Counted from the stretch's first letter, positions 54,101 to 61,218 are shown. The stretch: DNA of 64,000 nt from JAGVYF01 sp041650315 (GCA_041650315.1 JBAZLJ010000001.1:372001-436000); one strand, 5' to 3'. The notes: generated by a model not told the origin, from the letters alone. Translations and numbers: made by a program.

Positions 54101-55475
54101 CATACCAGCTCGCATTTGCGTTGCTAATATTGAGATTATTATTCCAATTATCAGCTGAACCATATATAAGATAAACTTTGCCTAGATAAAGATCATTTTC
54201 ATTATATTGGGATGTCCCTACCAATATATCATCATATCCATCATTGTTAATATCTCCGATTCCATCAATTGAATCAAAAGCGGAATCTTCAAATTTTTCT
54301 ATGCGCCAGCTTGCATTGGAATTACTAAGATTAATATTATTATTCCAGTTCCCTTCAGACCCCATAATAATATATAATTTACCAGAGATTTGCCTTAAGC
54401 TATTACCTTCATCGATAATTAACATATCATCATAACTATCATTATTAACATCGCCCGCACTACTAACTCCCCTAATTGATTCCCCATATGTTTCAGTATA
54501 CCAACTGGCATTTGAGTTACTAATTTCTATATTATTTGACCATCCATTTGTTGCTCCTAGAATAAGATATGCTTTGCCAGAATTTGGTCCCCCATAGTCA
54601 TTTCCTGATTCTATGATGAAATCAGAATATCCATCATTATTAACGTCTCCTGCACTAGATATATGTACACCTAAAGAATCTCCTTCCCCTTCACCATACC
54701 AGCTGGCATTAGCTTCACTTATGTTCATAAGATTATGCCAATTATTCGATGGACCGAATATTAGATACACTTTACCTACATCTAATCCATCTAATTTAGC
54801 ACCATATGCGCTGATAATTATATCATCATAACCATCGTTATTTACATCTCCTGCATTATTCGATTTATAGCATATACTTCCTTCAGTTTCTCCATACCAA
54901 CTTGCATCAGCAGCTAATGAAATATTTTGGTTATTTTCCCAACCAGTTGCTGAGCCTAATATCAAATAGACCATGCCTGCGTTATTGCCGCCATATTCAT
55001 GTTGTTCTGATCCTAATAGAATGTCATCATAACTATCATTGTTAACATCTCCCGCATAACTCATTTCGGTAAATCCATAATCTATATTTTCACCATACCA
55101 ACTAGCATTAGAATTGGATAAATTCATATCATTAGTCCAGCCGTTTGCTGAACCCAATATAAGATATATTTTTTCATCATTATAATCTTCTTCTTCATAA
55201 TATCTATCTGCTAATATTAAGAAATCATCATATCCATCATTATTAACATCTCCAGCATATTCTACTTTATATCCGGATTCATCATTAACTCTTTCGCCAA
55301 TCCAACTTGCGTTTGATGCTAAACTTACATTTTGATTTCCTTCAAAAATTCCTTGGATTACGTAGTTATTGTTATCGCCAATAACATTACCTGTGATTTC
55401 TGCGGGATAGGATAAGAAGAAAGCTATCATTAAACCTACTAGAATACCTACTACCATCTCTTTTTTGATACTCAT
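51135..55475 (-). CDS. Giant FG-GAP/LamG surface protein
   Basis: The 1446-residue protein starts with a signal anchor. Residues about 45-500 hold at least seven FG-GAP-type repeats with SNASWYGE and AGDVNNDGYDD, whose Asp loops bind calcium in integrin-like propellers. Next are three TGTCTLYGNWSGSW-type repeats (about 520-740), a LamG domain (LVAYWRFDNS, near 840), a C-terminal Cys-rich segment CIEIWDCAYWTRWNENGTRQ, one membrane helix and a basic tail rich in His and Lys. It is probably a cell-surface adhesin. Confidence 0.88.
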   Translation of the reverse strand: MSIKKEMVVGILVGLMIAFFLSYPAEITGNVIGDNNNYVIQGIFEGNQNVSLASNASWIGERVNDESGYKVEYAGDVNNDGYDDFLILADRYYEEEDYNDEKIYLILGSANGWTNDMNLSNSNASWYGENIDYGFTEMSYAGDVNNDSYDDILLGSEQHEYGGNNAGMVYLILGSATGWENNQNISLAADASWYGETEGSICYKSNNAGDVNNDGYDDIIISAYGAKLDGLDVGKVYLIFGPSNNWHNLMNISEANASWYGEGEGDSLGVHISSAGDVNNDGYSDFIIESGNDYGGPNSGKAYLILGATNGWSNNIEISNSNASWYTETYGESIRGVSSAGDVNNDSYDDMLIIDEGNSLRQISGKLYIIMGSEGNWNNNINLSNSNASWRIEKFEDSAFDSIDGIGDINNDGYDDILVGTSQYNENDLYLGKVYLIYGSADNWNNNLNISNANASWYGGSEEGLGISVSKAGNINSDDYPDILIGANSYESSTGKTYLIYGGPSDSTETPASPTITNQRNYTNDRMSYIFSAQSSQTGTCTLYGNFSSSWSKNETKSITANTLFNFTQFILSNNSNYVWNVNCSNSSSDIGSGSNLTFTTLSPITLTISQQINYSNDGILYIFSAQSSQTGTCTLYGNWSGSWSKNETKSVTSSTKFNFTAITFTNVNNNYFWNINCSDDFGNTGRGSNSTFSILAINNLPALSNLMNYTLNLRQNLTFTASAKLNRTGICTLYGNWSGSWAKNETKEVTANVQFNFTSIVFSFNNLTYLWGINCTDSYGLKISENTTYKYTLNPYPVVTSISIVPSTVLTTTPEVGGVWTYSDQSNYPENASIYQWYIDGIEAWKPHSLVAYWRFDNSPQEVINNRVVQVVGNVNNVTGKIRGGYDFFENGTFVNTTSDSSLDFFTKYYSNGNGTFKDINYTWSAWIYPKGNQTMGILNKGYKDSFFMEGFSVYLKLSDGLKLCIGDRNPPDTEACSTENIPLNSWSLITITFMEATPNGYNNGSLYLNGNELLKYGISGFYTENTASFDIGRGRLHTGGWYYFNGTIDEVKVWNKSLSLAEISDEYNMTLYGQIDRSGANHTIPNLTSSYYSANTNLMFGVTPFNGILYGSQYNSTTKIVTTLTEQNTITSNTDSGSGNTATAQLESTTSSTDNERSVQSITGTYSGSRIYYPDNAPIEYSEGSNIELSYVPTSNSRFTNFTTLFGVKPLESRMYDLSIGYVCAGPDFALLKCTDWDYEKGICRDDKNNWTIVKTIPQGLHYINATFTPEDPGIGIGPIKLNQMVIEESPLEVGIIARLYFERFYELITGQSIKVVTNFITTKGECIEIWDCAYWTRWNENGTRQRTCQDLNKCGTEKNKPIQSETCQFISSEKPVQVQQPVSIYTIAAAFVLLLTTLGMLLKRIYNILKKTKKVKYIKRHTSKHIQKHKVKHHLSKHHKHRK

Positions 55476-55540
55476 TTCTAACTAATTCTATATATATTGA
55501 TATTTATATAGCTTTTTATTAATTATGTATAGAACGAAGT

Positions 55541-56317
55541 TTATTCCTTCATGTGCGCTTTCAAGCCCATGACATAAGCTAATAGAAGTATTGACATTTC
55601 CACAATCTTGAAATTGTTTTGATACGCTATCTCTACGCCTTTCCTGATAACATTAATTTTCCTTGCGATGTCATCGACTTTATCGAGTTCGTATGCTGGC
55701 AATCTTTGTTTTATTTCTTTTATTTCAAGATGCTTGAGATGCTCTTCTAATGTGATATGGAAGAATGCGCCTTGGTTGATTGCTTCTGTCATGTCTTTCA
55801 GTCTAGCTACTTGCGCTTCGTTTACAATGTCATAGAAGTTGAATACGAAATCTATATTGTTTCTCAATATTTTTTCGCAGAATTTGTTGATTGCTATATC
55901 GAATTGCTTCTTCTCTTCGAGAGTCTTCATGACTGGCATCTTGTTCAATGTTGTAGCTAATTCTTCAAGGAATGTATCCTGCCATTCAATTATTTCTTTT
56001 GTGTAGAGTATATTCTTTTCCAAAGGCTGGAGTATTTCATTCAATCCAGTGTATGCCCTTTGCAAGCTGATCACTTCATAGATGTTTGAATTCTTTGGGA
56101 GGGATACGACTTGAAGCATGACTTCAGGAATGAGTTTCAATGAATGTTGCATTACATTAAGATCTTCCATTGCGCCGAAATATTTAGAGAATTCAAGTCT
56201 GAGCATTTCTTTGCTGATTGGGAACTTAATGTTTTTTCTTATATCACGCATCAAAGGCAGAGCTTCGACTTCTGCTGACCTGAAATTCAAGTCTTTTAAT
56301 GTGTAGATATATAGCAT
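55541..56317 (-). CDS. Helical protein, unknown
   Basis: The 258-residue protein is predicted nearly all alpha-helical and charged, with no signal. The C-terminus (VEMSILLLAYVMGLKAHM) is hydrophobic but may be a buried helix. Promoter TATTATATAT is not clear. No family was recognised. Confidence 0.7.
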   Translation of the reverse strand: MLYIYTLKDLNFRSAEVEALPLMRDIRKNIKFPISKEMLRLEFSKYFGAMEDLNVMQHSLKLIPEVMLQVVSLPKNSNIYEVISLQRAYTGLNEILQPLEKNILYTKEIIEWQDTFLEELATTLNKMPVMKTLEEKKQFDIAINKFCEKILRNNIDFVFNFYDIVNEAQVARLKDMTEAINQGAFFHITLEEHLKHLEIKEIKQRLPAYELDKVDDIARKINVIRKGVEIAYQNNFKIVEMSILLLAYVMGLKAHMKE

Positions 56318-56362
56318 TACGATATTGATGTCAATTTCATTTAAGAAGATTTATGGAGTCTG

Positions 56363-57097
56363 TTATATAGTATATTTCTGTTGTAATCGAGAATATGTGA
56401 AGTCTGCCAAGGTTTTAAGATTCTCAATATCCGCTTTATTGTATTTTATCAGTTTAGCCAATGCTGCTTTGTTGCCATTCTTATAACGTTTCCATAATAT
56501 GACTGCTTCATAGCCAGACATGCCATGAATCTCTTCTTCCCTGCTTATGTTCAGGATTCTCTCTATTGCTTTCAAGCCGCCTGTATAACCTAATTCTCTT
56601 AGCGGATACATCAAGTCGATATGGCAACTTGGTAGGGTGAGTTCTGGGAATTTACTTTTTATGAACGGGATATCGAAACGTTTTCCATTGAATGTTATGA
56701 TTGAATCATATTTCTTGATTTCATCTTTGAATGCCTCTAGATTAATGTCTTTTATGAAGAATTGGGATTCAGTTCCGTCATACATACCTATTACAGTCAA
56801 ATCATTCTCTTGGCCTAAGCCGGTTGTCTCTATATCTAAAAAGCATGGTTTGAGGTGCGGATATAATCGCCAATGATCTTTGTCCGGTAGATTGTTTATG
56901 AAATAAGAATAATTCTGATTGTTGTATGCTTCTATTGATTTGAGAATCTTTTCTTGAATGCATTCTTTGTTCCTGACTTCTAGATTGTTTACGTTATTGA
57001 GATAGTCCTGCCAAGTATGGATATTATTGCTTCTGAGAAAGTCTTCACCTATCTCTGTTATGTGCGAGAACGTTCTTGTTAAGATTCTATCACCGAT
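56363..57097 (-). CDS. DEDD/RNase H-like exonuclease (YprB-type), no canonical start codon
   Basis: The core reads FLDIETTGLG (first acidic pair), then SIITFNGKRFDIPFIKSKF, HIDLMYPLREL and YNKADIENLKTLADF, matching the YprB ribonuclease H-like family. The N-terminus has the family's helix-hairpin-like TFSHITEIGEDFL. The catalytic DIE lies upstream of the first TTG (56800), so translation must begin farther upstream, yet no ATG, GTG or TTG exists in frame back to the stop at 57146. A TATA box CTTTAAAAAC points to a leaderless start near 57097, where the codon is ATC. Confidence 0.75.
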   Translation of the reverse strand: MGDRILTRTFSHITEIGEDFLRSNNIHTWQDYLNNVNNLEVRNKECIQEKILKSIEAYNNQNYSYFINNLPDKDHWRLYPHLKPCFLDIETTGLGQENDLTVIGMYDGTESQFFIKDINLEAFKDEIKKYDSIITFNGKRFDIPFIKSKFPELTLPSCHIDLMYPLRELGYTGGLKAIERILNISREEEIHGMSGYEAVILWKRYKNGNKAALAKLIKYNKADIENLKTLADFTYSRLQQKYTI

Positions 57098-57145
57098 ACT
57101 TTCTGTGCGGTGTTTGTTTTTAAAGTTTGTTGTGGTTGAGAATCT

Positions 57146-57382
57146 TTATGCGGCTTTCTTGACTGCTTCTTTCATGAACTGCTCGATCTTCGCGCTCATA
57201 TTGTATCCTTGTTCTTTGCATAATCTCTTGAATCTGTCCGCTACATTCCTATCTATAGTAAAATTCAATCTTTCCTTTGTCCTTATGCTTTTAGTCTTCT
57301 CGAATTCCATGAGCGCTTCGAATAATTGAGGGTCTTCTTTCATTATTTTATCCGCAGTTTCCAATACTTTATTTGATGGCAT
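57146..57382 (-). CDS. Ribbon-helix-helix antitoxin-like protein
   Basis: The 78-residue protein has a helical N-terminal region and an RHH-like C-terminal part (RLNFTIDRNVADRFKRLCKE, then a helix). It overlaps the upstream Doc-like toxin gene by 14 bp, so the two are likely one toxin-antitoxin module, with toxin first. Confidence 0.75.
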   Translation of the reverse strand: MPSNKVLETADKIMKEDPQLFEALMEFEKTKSIRTKERLNFTIDRNVADRFKRLCKEQGYNMSAKIEQFMKEAVKKAA

Positions 57383-57710
57383 TTTTTATCATGTCCTCTA
57401 TTTTAGTTATATTTGTGATATTCTTGAGCAAAATCTCTTTTATCATCAAGAGTATTCTATCATCGTAAGTCTCGTATCCTTCGATATCTGCATAGGTCTT
57501 GATAGCCAGTGCCGCAGTTCTTTTATTGCCTTCTTCGAATACATGATCTATCAAGATGGCTCTAGTCAATAGAGCTAATGCTTTTGTCCAATTTTCTGTT
57601 TTTTTACAATAACTTAATGCGAAGTCAAGGCTGCCTTCGTTATGCAGTTTACCTTGATCAAATCTCATATTCATGCTTACTATATCCTTTTTATTAAGTA
57701 TGAATTTCAT
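57369..57710 (-). CDS. Doc-like toxin (Fic superfamily)
   Basis: The 113-residue protein has the Doc/Fic motif HVFEEGNKRTAALAIK near residues 55-70 with catalytic His and the GNKRT anion-binding loop. Family toxins phosphorylate or modify translation factors. The following gene is the presumed antitoxin. Confidence 0.85.
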   Translation of the reverse strand: MKFILNKKDIVSMNMRFDQGKLHNEGSLDFALSYCKKTENWTKALALLTRAILIDHVFEEGNKRTAALAIKTYADIEGYETYDDRILLMIKEILLKNITNITKIEDMIKNAIK

Positions 57711-57799
57711 GCGTATTCGTGTGTATAAATGTGTATTACTAGTATTTATACTTTTCGGTAGAAATTGGTTTTGATAGTAAAAATAAGAAAAGCAAATAG

Positions 57800-57818
57800 A
57801 GGTTTGCTCTATTTGTAT
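57800..57818 (-). terminator. Terminator of the first zinc-ribbon gene
   Basis: On the minus strand AAATAGAG-CAAAC-CTCTATTT is followed by GCTTTTCTTATTTTT. The second copy has the same architecture with a different stem at 58213-58231. Confidence 0.55.
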
Positions 57819-57847
57819 TAGTGATCTATTATAGAAGCTTAAAGTTC

Positions 57848-58030
57848 TTAGAACTTTTTATGCTTTTGATAACAGTCTCTGCAATAAACTGGCCTGTCGC
57901 CGCTTGGTTTGAATGGCACTTCGCATTCTTTACCGCAATCTGCGCAAGTCGCTTTATGCATTTCTCTTGGGGCATCACTGAACGATCTTGGACCGCCGAA
58001 TGATCTTGGGCCTCTGTTAAAGTCTCTCAT
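57848..58030 (-). CDS. Small zinc-ribbon protein, first copy
   Basis: The 60-residue protein has an Arg/Gly/Pro-rich start (MRDFNRGPRSFGGPRSF) and a CxxC...CxxC ribbon (CADCGKEC and CRDC) ending QKHKKF. GGAGG lies 10 bases before ATG. It resembles the small CxxC zinc-ribbon proteins found in many DPANN and CPR genomes. A second copy follows at 58266-58430. Nucleic-acid binding is likely from composition. Confidence 0.82.
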   Translation of the reverse strand: MRDFNRGPRSFGGPRSFSDAPREMHKATCADCGKECEVPFKPSGDRPVYCRDCYQKHKKF

Positions 58031-58049
58031 ATTACTCTCCTCCGAAGTA

Positions 58050-58099
58050 TAACATATAATGAATAACTTTTTACTAGAAAAAGTCGCTAGTATATGTTA
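58050..58099 (-). promoter_or_regulatory. Nested palindrome upstream of the first zinc-ribbon gene
   Basis: Outer inverted repeat TAACATATA (58050-58058) with TATATGTTA (58091-58099) encloses inner ACTTTTT (58066-58072) with AAAAAGT (58078-58084). The whole 50-base block recurs exactly at 58450-58499 before the second copy. It could be a repressor site, or a 5' hairpin of the mRNA. Confidence 0.65.
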
Positions 58100-58212
58100 A
58101 CTAAATCATAGAAGGGAAATATCGTATATAAAGCATTCGGTAGTGTTTGATAGAATTGCTTTATTTAGGTATGGTTGGAAGTTAGAATAAATAGTTAAAA
58201 AATAGAAAAGTA

Positions 58213-58231
58213 ATAGGGACATGCCCTATTA
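58213..58231 (-). terminator. Terminator of the second zinc-ribbon gene
   Basis: On the minus strand TAATAGGG-CATGT-CCCTATTA is followed by CTTTTCTATTTTTT. The stem sequence differs from the first copy while pairing is kept. Confidence 0.55.
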
Positions 58232-58265
58232 ATTATTAGTGATCTATTATAGAAGCTTAAAGTTC

Positions 58266-58430
58266 TTAGAACTTTTTATGCTTTTGATAACAGTCTCTGC
58301 AATAAACTGGCTTGCCTTCTGTTGGTTTGAATGGTACTTCGCATTCTTTACCGCAATCTGAACAAGTTGCTTTGTGCATTTCTCTTGGCGCGTCACTGAA
58401 TGAACGTGGGCCTCTGTTAAAGTCTCTCAT
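58266..58430 (-). CDS. Small zinc-ribbon protein, second copy
   Basis: The 54-residue protein MRDFNRGPRSFSDAPREMHK...CSDCGKEC...CRDCYQKHKKF differs from the first copy mainly by loss of a GGPRSF repeat and SGDR to TEGK. GGAGG precedes ATG 58430. The 3' ends of both genes, including 25 bases past the stop, are nearly identical, showing a recent duplication or gene conversion. Confidence 0.82.
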   Translation of the reverse strand: MRDFNRGPRSFSDAPREMHKATCSDCGKECEVPFKPTEGKPVYCRDCYQKHKKF

Positions 58431-58449
58431 TTTATTTTCCTCCGAAAAA

Positions 58450-58499
58450 TAACATATAATGAATAACTTTTTACTAGAAAAAGTCGCTAGTATATGTTA
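58450..58499 (-). promoter_or_regulatory. Nested palindrome upstream of the second zinc-ribbon gene
   Basis: This is identical over 50 bases to 58050-58099, with the same outer TAACATATA/TATATGTTA and inner ACTTTTT/AAAAAGT repeats. Sequence identity is higher than in the coding regions, which suggests selection on this block. Confidence 0.65.
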
Positions 58500-58575
58500 A
58501 TTATATTCTACAAACTCTAGGTCCTTAATAAAGGTTTCTATGGCTTTTGAAGGTATTTTATGAGCTAATACTATA

Positions 58576-58651
58576 GGTGTCTACGATTTTTACTCATTAT
58601 TCACTCTTTTGGGTGTCTACAAAATAGCAAGGTATATAAATTGTAGACACC
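58576..58651 (+). promoter_or_regulatory. Fic gene promoter with GGTGTCTAC operators
   Basis: GGTGTCTAC occurs at 58576-58584 and 58612-58620, and its inverse GTAGACACC at 58643-58651. The last two bracket the TATA box GTATATAAA, so a bound protein would block TBP. The ATG at 58663 is at leaderless distance. The same word flanks the gene's 3' end. Confidence 0.75.
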
Positions 58652-58662
58652 TAGTATATAGT

Positions 58663-59547
58663 ATGTTCCTTGAGACTAGGGCAGTTGGGGATAAGAAAAA
58701 GTATTATCTCATACATACCTATAGGATAGGGGGCAGTGTAAGGAGAGTATCTCACTTTTTAGGTACGGATTTGGGTCCTGATCAGCTTATTTCTGCTAGA
58801 AAGGCTGGTGAAATCACTCTTTTGAAGCAGATACGCGGGACTTCTGTGTTCACTTTGCGCGATTCTGAGATTGAAGCGTATAAATCGTATGATAAACGTC
58901 TTGAGATACATCATCTACAGAAGCATTTCGACTGGGGCAAATTCACAGAGGAATTCACCTATAACACTAATGCAATTGAAGGTTCTCGTGTTGTGTTGAA
59001 AGAGGTTAAATCACTTTTAGGGAAGCATTCTACAGCTACATCTTCTGATGAGATCGAGACTCTTAATGTGGCTAAGGCTGTGGAGCATATACGGAATAGT
59101 TCCGAAAAAATGTCTATGGAGCTCATTCTTCGTCTTCATAAGATGTGTTTTACTGGCACTAAGGATTATGCTGGTTCGTTTAGGGATGTGGAAGTTGTTA
59201 TCAAGGATAGGGCTGGTAATATCATGCACATGGGTGCGCCATTTAAACAGATTAACTCTTTGCTAAAGGAGCTTGTTGATTGGTACAATATGCACGAGAA
59301 GAAGCATTCTCCTTTGCTGTTGGCTGCTGTGGTCCATGACCAGTTCGAACACATACATCCATTTCAGGACGGGAATGGGCGTGTTGGACGGCTTTTGCTG
59401 AATTACGTTCTTTTACATCATGGATATCCGCCTGTGAATATTCGTTTCAAGGACAGGACTTGGTATTACAAGACTTTGCGGATCTTTGACAGGACTGGTG
59501 ATGTACGTCCTACTTTACGTTTTTTGATTTCTCAGTTCAGGAAATAG
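58663..59547 (+). CDS. Fic-domain protein with autoinhibitory motif
   Basis: The 294-residue protein has the Fic motif HPFQDGNGRVGRLLLN with catalytic His and the inhibitory TYNTNAIEGSR motif ahead of it (class II), then a C-terminal helical region. Fic enzymes AMPylate proteins; the inhibitory Glu suggests self-controlled activity. ATG 58663 follows the TATA box at leaderless distance and removes an 18-residue extension of the open frame. The operators at both ends suggest autoregulation. Confidence 0.9.
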   Translation: MFLETRAVGDKKKYYLIHTYRIGGSVRRVSHFLGTDLGPDQLISARKAGEITLLKQIRGTSVFTLRDSEIEAYKSYDKRLEIHHLQKHFDWGKFTEEFTYNTNAIEGSRVVLKEVKSLLGKHSTATSSDEIETLNVAKAVEHIRNSSEKMSMELILRLHKMCFTGTKDYAGSFRDVEVVIKDRAGNIMHMGAPFKQINSLLKELVDWYNMHEKKHSPLLLAAVVHDQFEHIHPFQDGNGRVGRLLLNYVLLHHGYPPVNIRFKDRTWYYKTLRIFDRTGDVRPTLRFLISQFRK

Positions 59548-59578
59548 GTGTCTACGATTTCTGTGTTATGTAGACACC
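59547..59578 (+). promoter_or_regulatory. GGTGTCTAC inverted repeat between Fic and RHH genes
   Basis: GGTGTCTAC (59547-59555, overlapping the Fic stop) and GTAGACACC (59570-59578) form an inverted repeat. Together with the sites at 58576-58651 there are five copies around the Fic gene. Confidence 0.7.
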
Positions 59579-59589
59579 TGTTGCGAAAT

Positions 59590-59620
59590 ATTTATATATA
59601 ACGTATTACATTTGTAATAC
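59590..59620 (+). promoter_or_regulatory. TATA box and GTATTAC palindrome of the RHH gene
   Basis: A TATA box TATTTATATATA is followed by GTATTACATTTGTAATAC (59603-59620), a perfect 7-bp inverted repeat ending 2 bases before the ATG. This is a typical position for an RHH protein that represses its own gene. Confidence 0.7.
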
Positions 59621-59622
59621 AT

Positions 59623-59874
59623 ATGACTATGGCTGTAATTCCGGTAAGGTTGCCTGATGGGCTTATGAAACGATTAGATTCTTTAGTTGATAGCGGTATT
59701 TATTCAAGCAGGTCTGATGCGATAAGGGATGCTATAAGGAAACTTAGTGTTGTGGATATGTTAGTAGGGGGAGTGCCAAATACGGGGGATTCTGTTGAAG
59801 AAGTTAGAGCTATAAGGAAGAAACTTTCTAAAGAGAAAATAGACCTTTCTGATATACATAAGTTAATGAGGTAA
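59623..59874 (+). CDS. CopG-type ribbon-helix-helix protein, likely antitoxin
   Basis: The 83-residue protein has an RHH N-terminus (AVIPVRLPDGLMKRLDSLVD, SSRSDAIRDAIRKL) and a C-terminal tail that in antitoxins binds the toxin. It overlaps the convergent PIN gene by 12 bp, so the two are probable partners in an unusual convergent arrangement. Confidence 0.83.
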   Translation: MTMAVIPVRLPDGLMKRLDSLVDSGIYSSRSDAIRDAIRKLSVVDMLVGGVPNTGDSVEEVRAIRKKLSKEKIDLSDIHKLMR

Positions 59875-60288
59875 GTTTTCAGGTTTTTCCGAGATTATGA
59901 ACTCTTTTGAGAATTCTAATAGTTTTTTGTCTCTTGTCACTAAAATAAGATCAAGTCTTTTGCAGATTGAAATATGGATACAATCATAAAAGCTAATTTC
60001 AAATTGGGATTTTGATTCTAATTTTCTGGAATAGGCAAAGTCTTCTTTTATCGCTTCAATATACCTGAAGTTTGGAGTGTTTTTCATAACATTCAATTTT
60101 TCAAGGAAAACAATATCATCCATTAGTTTATTTTTAATCTCTCGTAGAACAATATCCGAATAATAAATGTATTCATTTAAATTATTTATTCTTTCAATGA
60201 AGCTTTTCGCATTTTCTAAATGAGGCATCTCTTCCTTGAATAGATTAAGCCAGATGCATGTGTCAACGTAGTAATAGTTTTGGACCAT
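59863..60288 (-). CDS. PIN-domain ribonuclease, likely toxin
   Basis: The 141-residue protein has the PIN acidic residues: YVDTCIWLNL (D9), SDIVLREI (Glu), DCIHISICKRLDLILVTRDKK (two Asp). VapC-like toxins cut tRNA or rRNA. Its promoter has two CACTGGACAT sites like the LAGLIDADG gene, which sets its control apart from the RHH gene. Confidence 0.88.
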   Translation of the reverse strand: MVQNYYYVDTCIWLNLFKEEMPHLENAKSFIERINNLNEYIYYSDIVLREIKNKLMDDIVFLEKLNVMKNTPNFRYIEAIKEDFAYSRKLESKSQFEISFYDCIHISICKRLDLILVTRDKKLLEFSKEFIISEKPENLPH

Positions 60289-60310
60289 GGACTTATTTTG
60301 TCAGATTGGT

Positions 60311-60360
60311 TGTTTATAAGTTTCACGAATGTCCAGTGGACTATGAAAATATGTCCAGTG
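60311..60360 (-). promoter_or_regulatory. Tandem CACTGGACAT sites and TATA box of the PIN gene
   Basis: On the minus strand CACTGGACAT occurs at 60351-60360 and 60329-60338 (22 bp apart), followed by TCGTGAAACTTATAAAC. The ATG at 60288 is at leaderless distance. From the second site through the TATA box it matches the LAGLIDADG promoter at 24 of 28 positions. Confidence 0.72.
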
Positions 60361-60423
60361 CTACTGCAGAATATATTATTTTTTTAACAAAATTTAAGAA
60401 TAAGAATCTCTTTCTAGTTTGAT

Positions 60424-60972
60424 ATGAAACTGGCTATATTATTAGGCGTTCTTCTTATTTTGGGAGGATGCACTGCATCTTCTAACGTAATGAGTATCTC
60501 TGATCTTGCGTTGAATAGGCAGGACCTTAGTTCGCTTGGGTTAGTTAGCGATCATCTAAAGCAGTTAGGCATGGATTCTTCAACTGACTGTAAAATTGAA
60601 GAGTATCAGACTGATGAATTCTCTCCGCTTGCGCAGTCTGGTATCTGCAGTTATACATTGGATGGTTCTGAAGTGATTATCCAATTAGAAAAGTATGCTA
60701 CATTGGAAGCTTTGGACGGCTCTTATCAATATGGTTCTTTACATTTACGTAGCGCAGATGGATTATTGAGCGAGAATGATTACGGAGATAAAAGCAGGTT
60801 CTATGTGAATAGTCCGAATGATTACGGCGCTGAGTTTAATCCGACTGGCGTGTATTTCTATTCTTTGTATTTCACCAAAGATACTTATTTGGTGCATATA
60901 TCATCTAAAGGTTCAATTGATGCTAAAGAAGATGTAGCTGCTATTGGACGGACTATATTATCTAAATTCTAG
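60424..60972 (+). CDS. Lipoprotein, unknown
   Basis: The 182-residue protein has a lipoprotein signal ending LGGC (residue 16). The mature part has two Cys and a beta-rich pattern. No family was recognised. Confidence 0.75.
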   Translation: MKLAILLGVLLILGGCTASSNVMSISDLALNRQDLSSLGLVSDHLKQLGMDSSTDCKIEEYQTDEFSPLAQSGICSYTLDGSEVIIQLEKYATLEALDGSYQYGSLHLRSADGLLSENDYGDKSRFYVNSPNDYGAEFNPTGVYFYSLYFTKDTYLVHISSKGSIDAKEDVAAIGRTILSKF

Positions 60973-61033
60973 TGGATTAATTTTGTTTTGAATGACCAAA
61001 GACCATTATCTATTTTATATAAGCACTGGAAGC

Positions 61034-61053
61034 AGAACTGCTACGGTAGTTCT
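61034..61053 (+). other. C(UACG)G-capped hairpin
   Basis: AGAACTGC-TACG-GTAGTTCT is an 8-bp stem with one G.U pair and a C(UACG)G loop, a very stable RNA tetraloop. A TATA-like TTTATATA lies 15-20 bases before it. It may end the lipoprotein mRNA or belong to a short RNA. Confidence 0.4.
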
Positions 61054-61093
61054 TATCCATTGTTTGTACAATCTGTCGTATATATTCAACAAG

Positions 61094-61131
61094 CACTGGA
61101 CACTGGACATTTACGGGTGACGCTTAAATAT
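61094..61131 (+). promoter_or_regulatory. Overlapping CACTGGACA sites upstream of wHTH-RelE
   Basis: CACTGGACAC and CACTGGACAT overlap at 61094-61110, followed by TTACGGGTGACG and TATA box CTTAAATATC (61122-61131). An ATG at 61153 would be leaderless from this promoter. Confidence 0.62.
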
Positions 61132-61190
61132 CTGCGTTTCTGAAGTTTGTTTATGATATTCGATAACAAGAATGGTTCGGTAGAAAAGCT

Positions 61191-61210
61191 TATATATCAA
61201 TTGATATATA
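61191..61210 (+). promoter_or_regulatory. Perfect 20-bp palindrome overlapping a second promoter
   Basis: TATATATCAATTGATATATA is a perfect palindrome lying over a TATA box at leaderless distance from the ATG at 61219. It is a likely operator for the wHTH protein it precedes. Confidence 0.6.
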
Positions 61211-61218
61211 ACATAAAT

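Noticed and set aside
51135..55475. Short plus-strand ORFs inside the giant surface gene
   Set aside because: They are shadows of a repeat-rich gene on the other strand.
57817..58310. CRISPR-like repeat in the tandem zinc-ribbon region
   Set aside because: Only two copies, with genes inside; it is a gene duplication. No CRISPR array was seen in the window.
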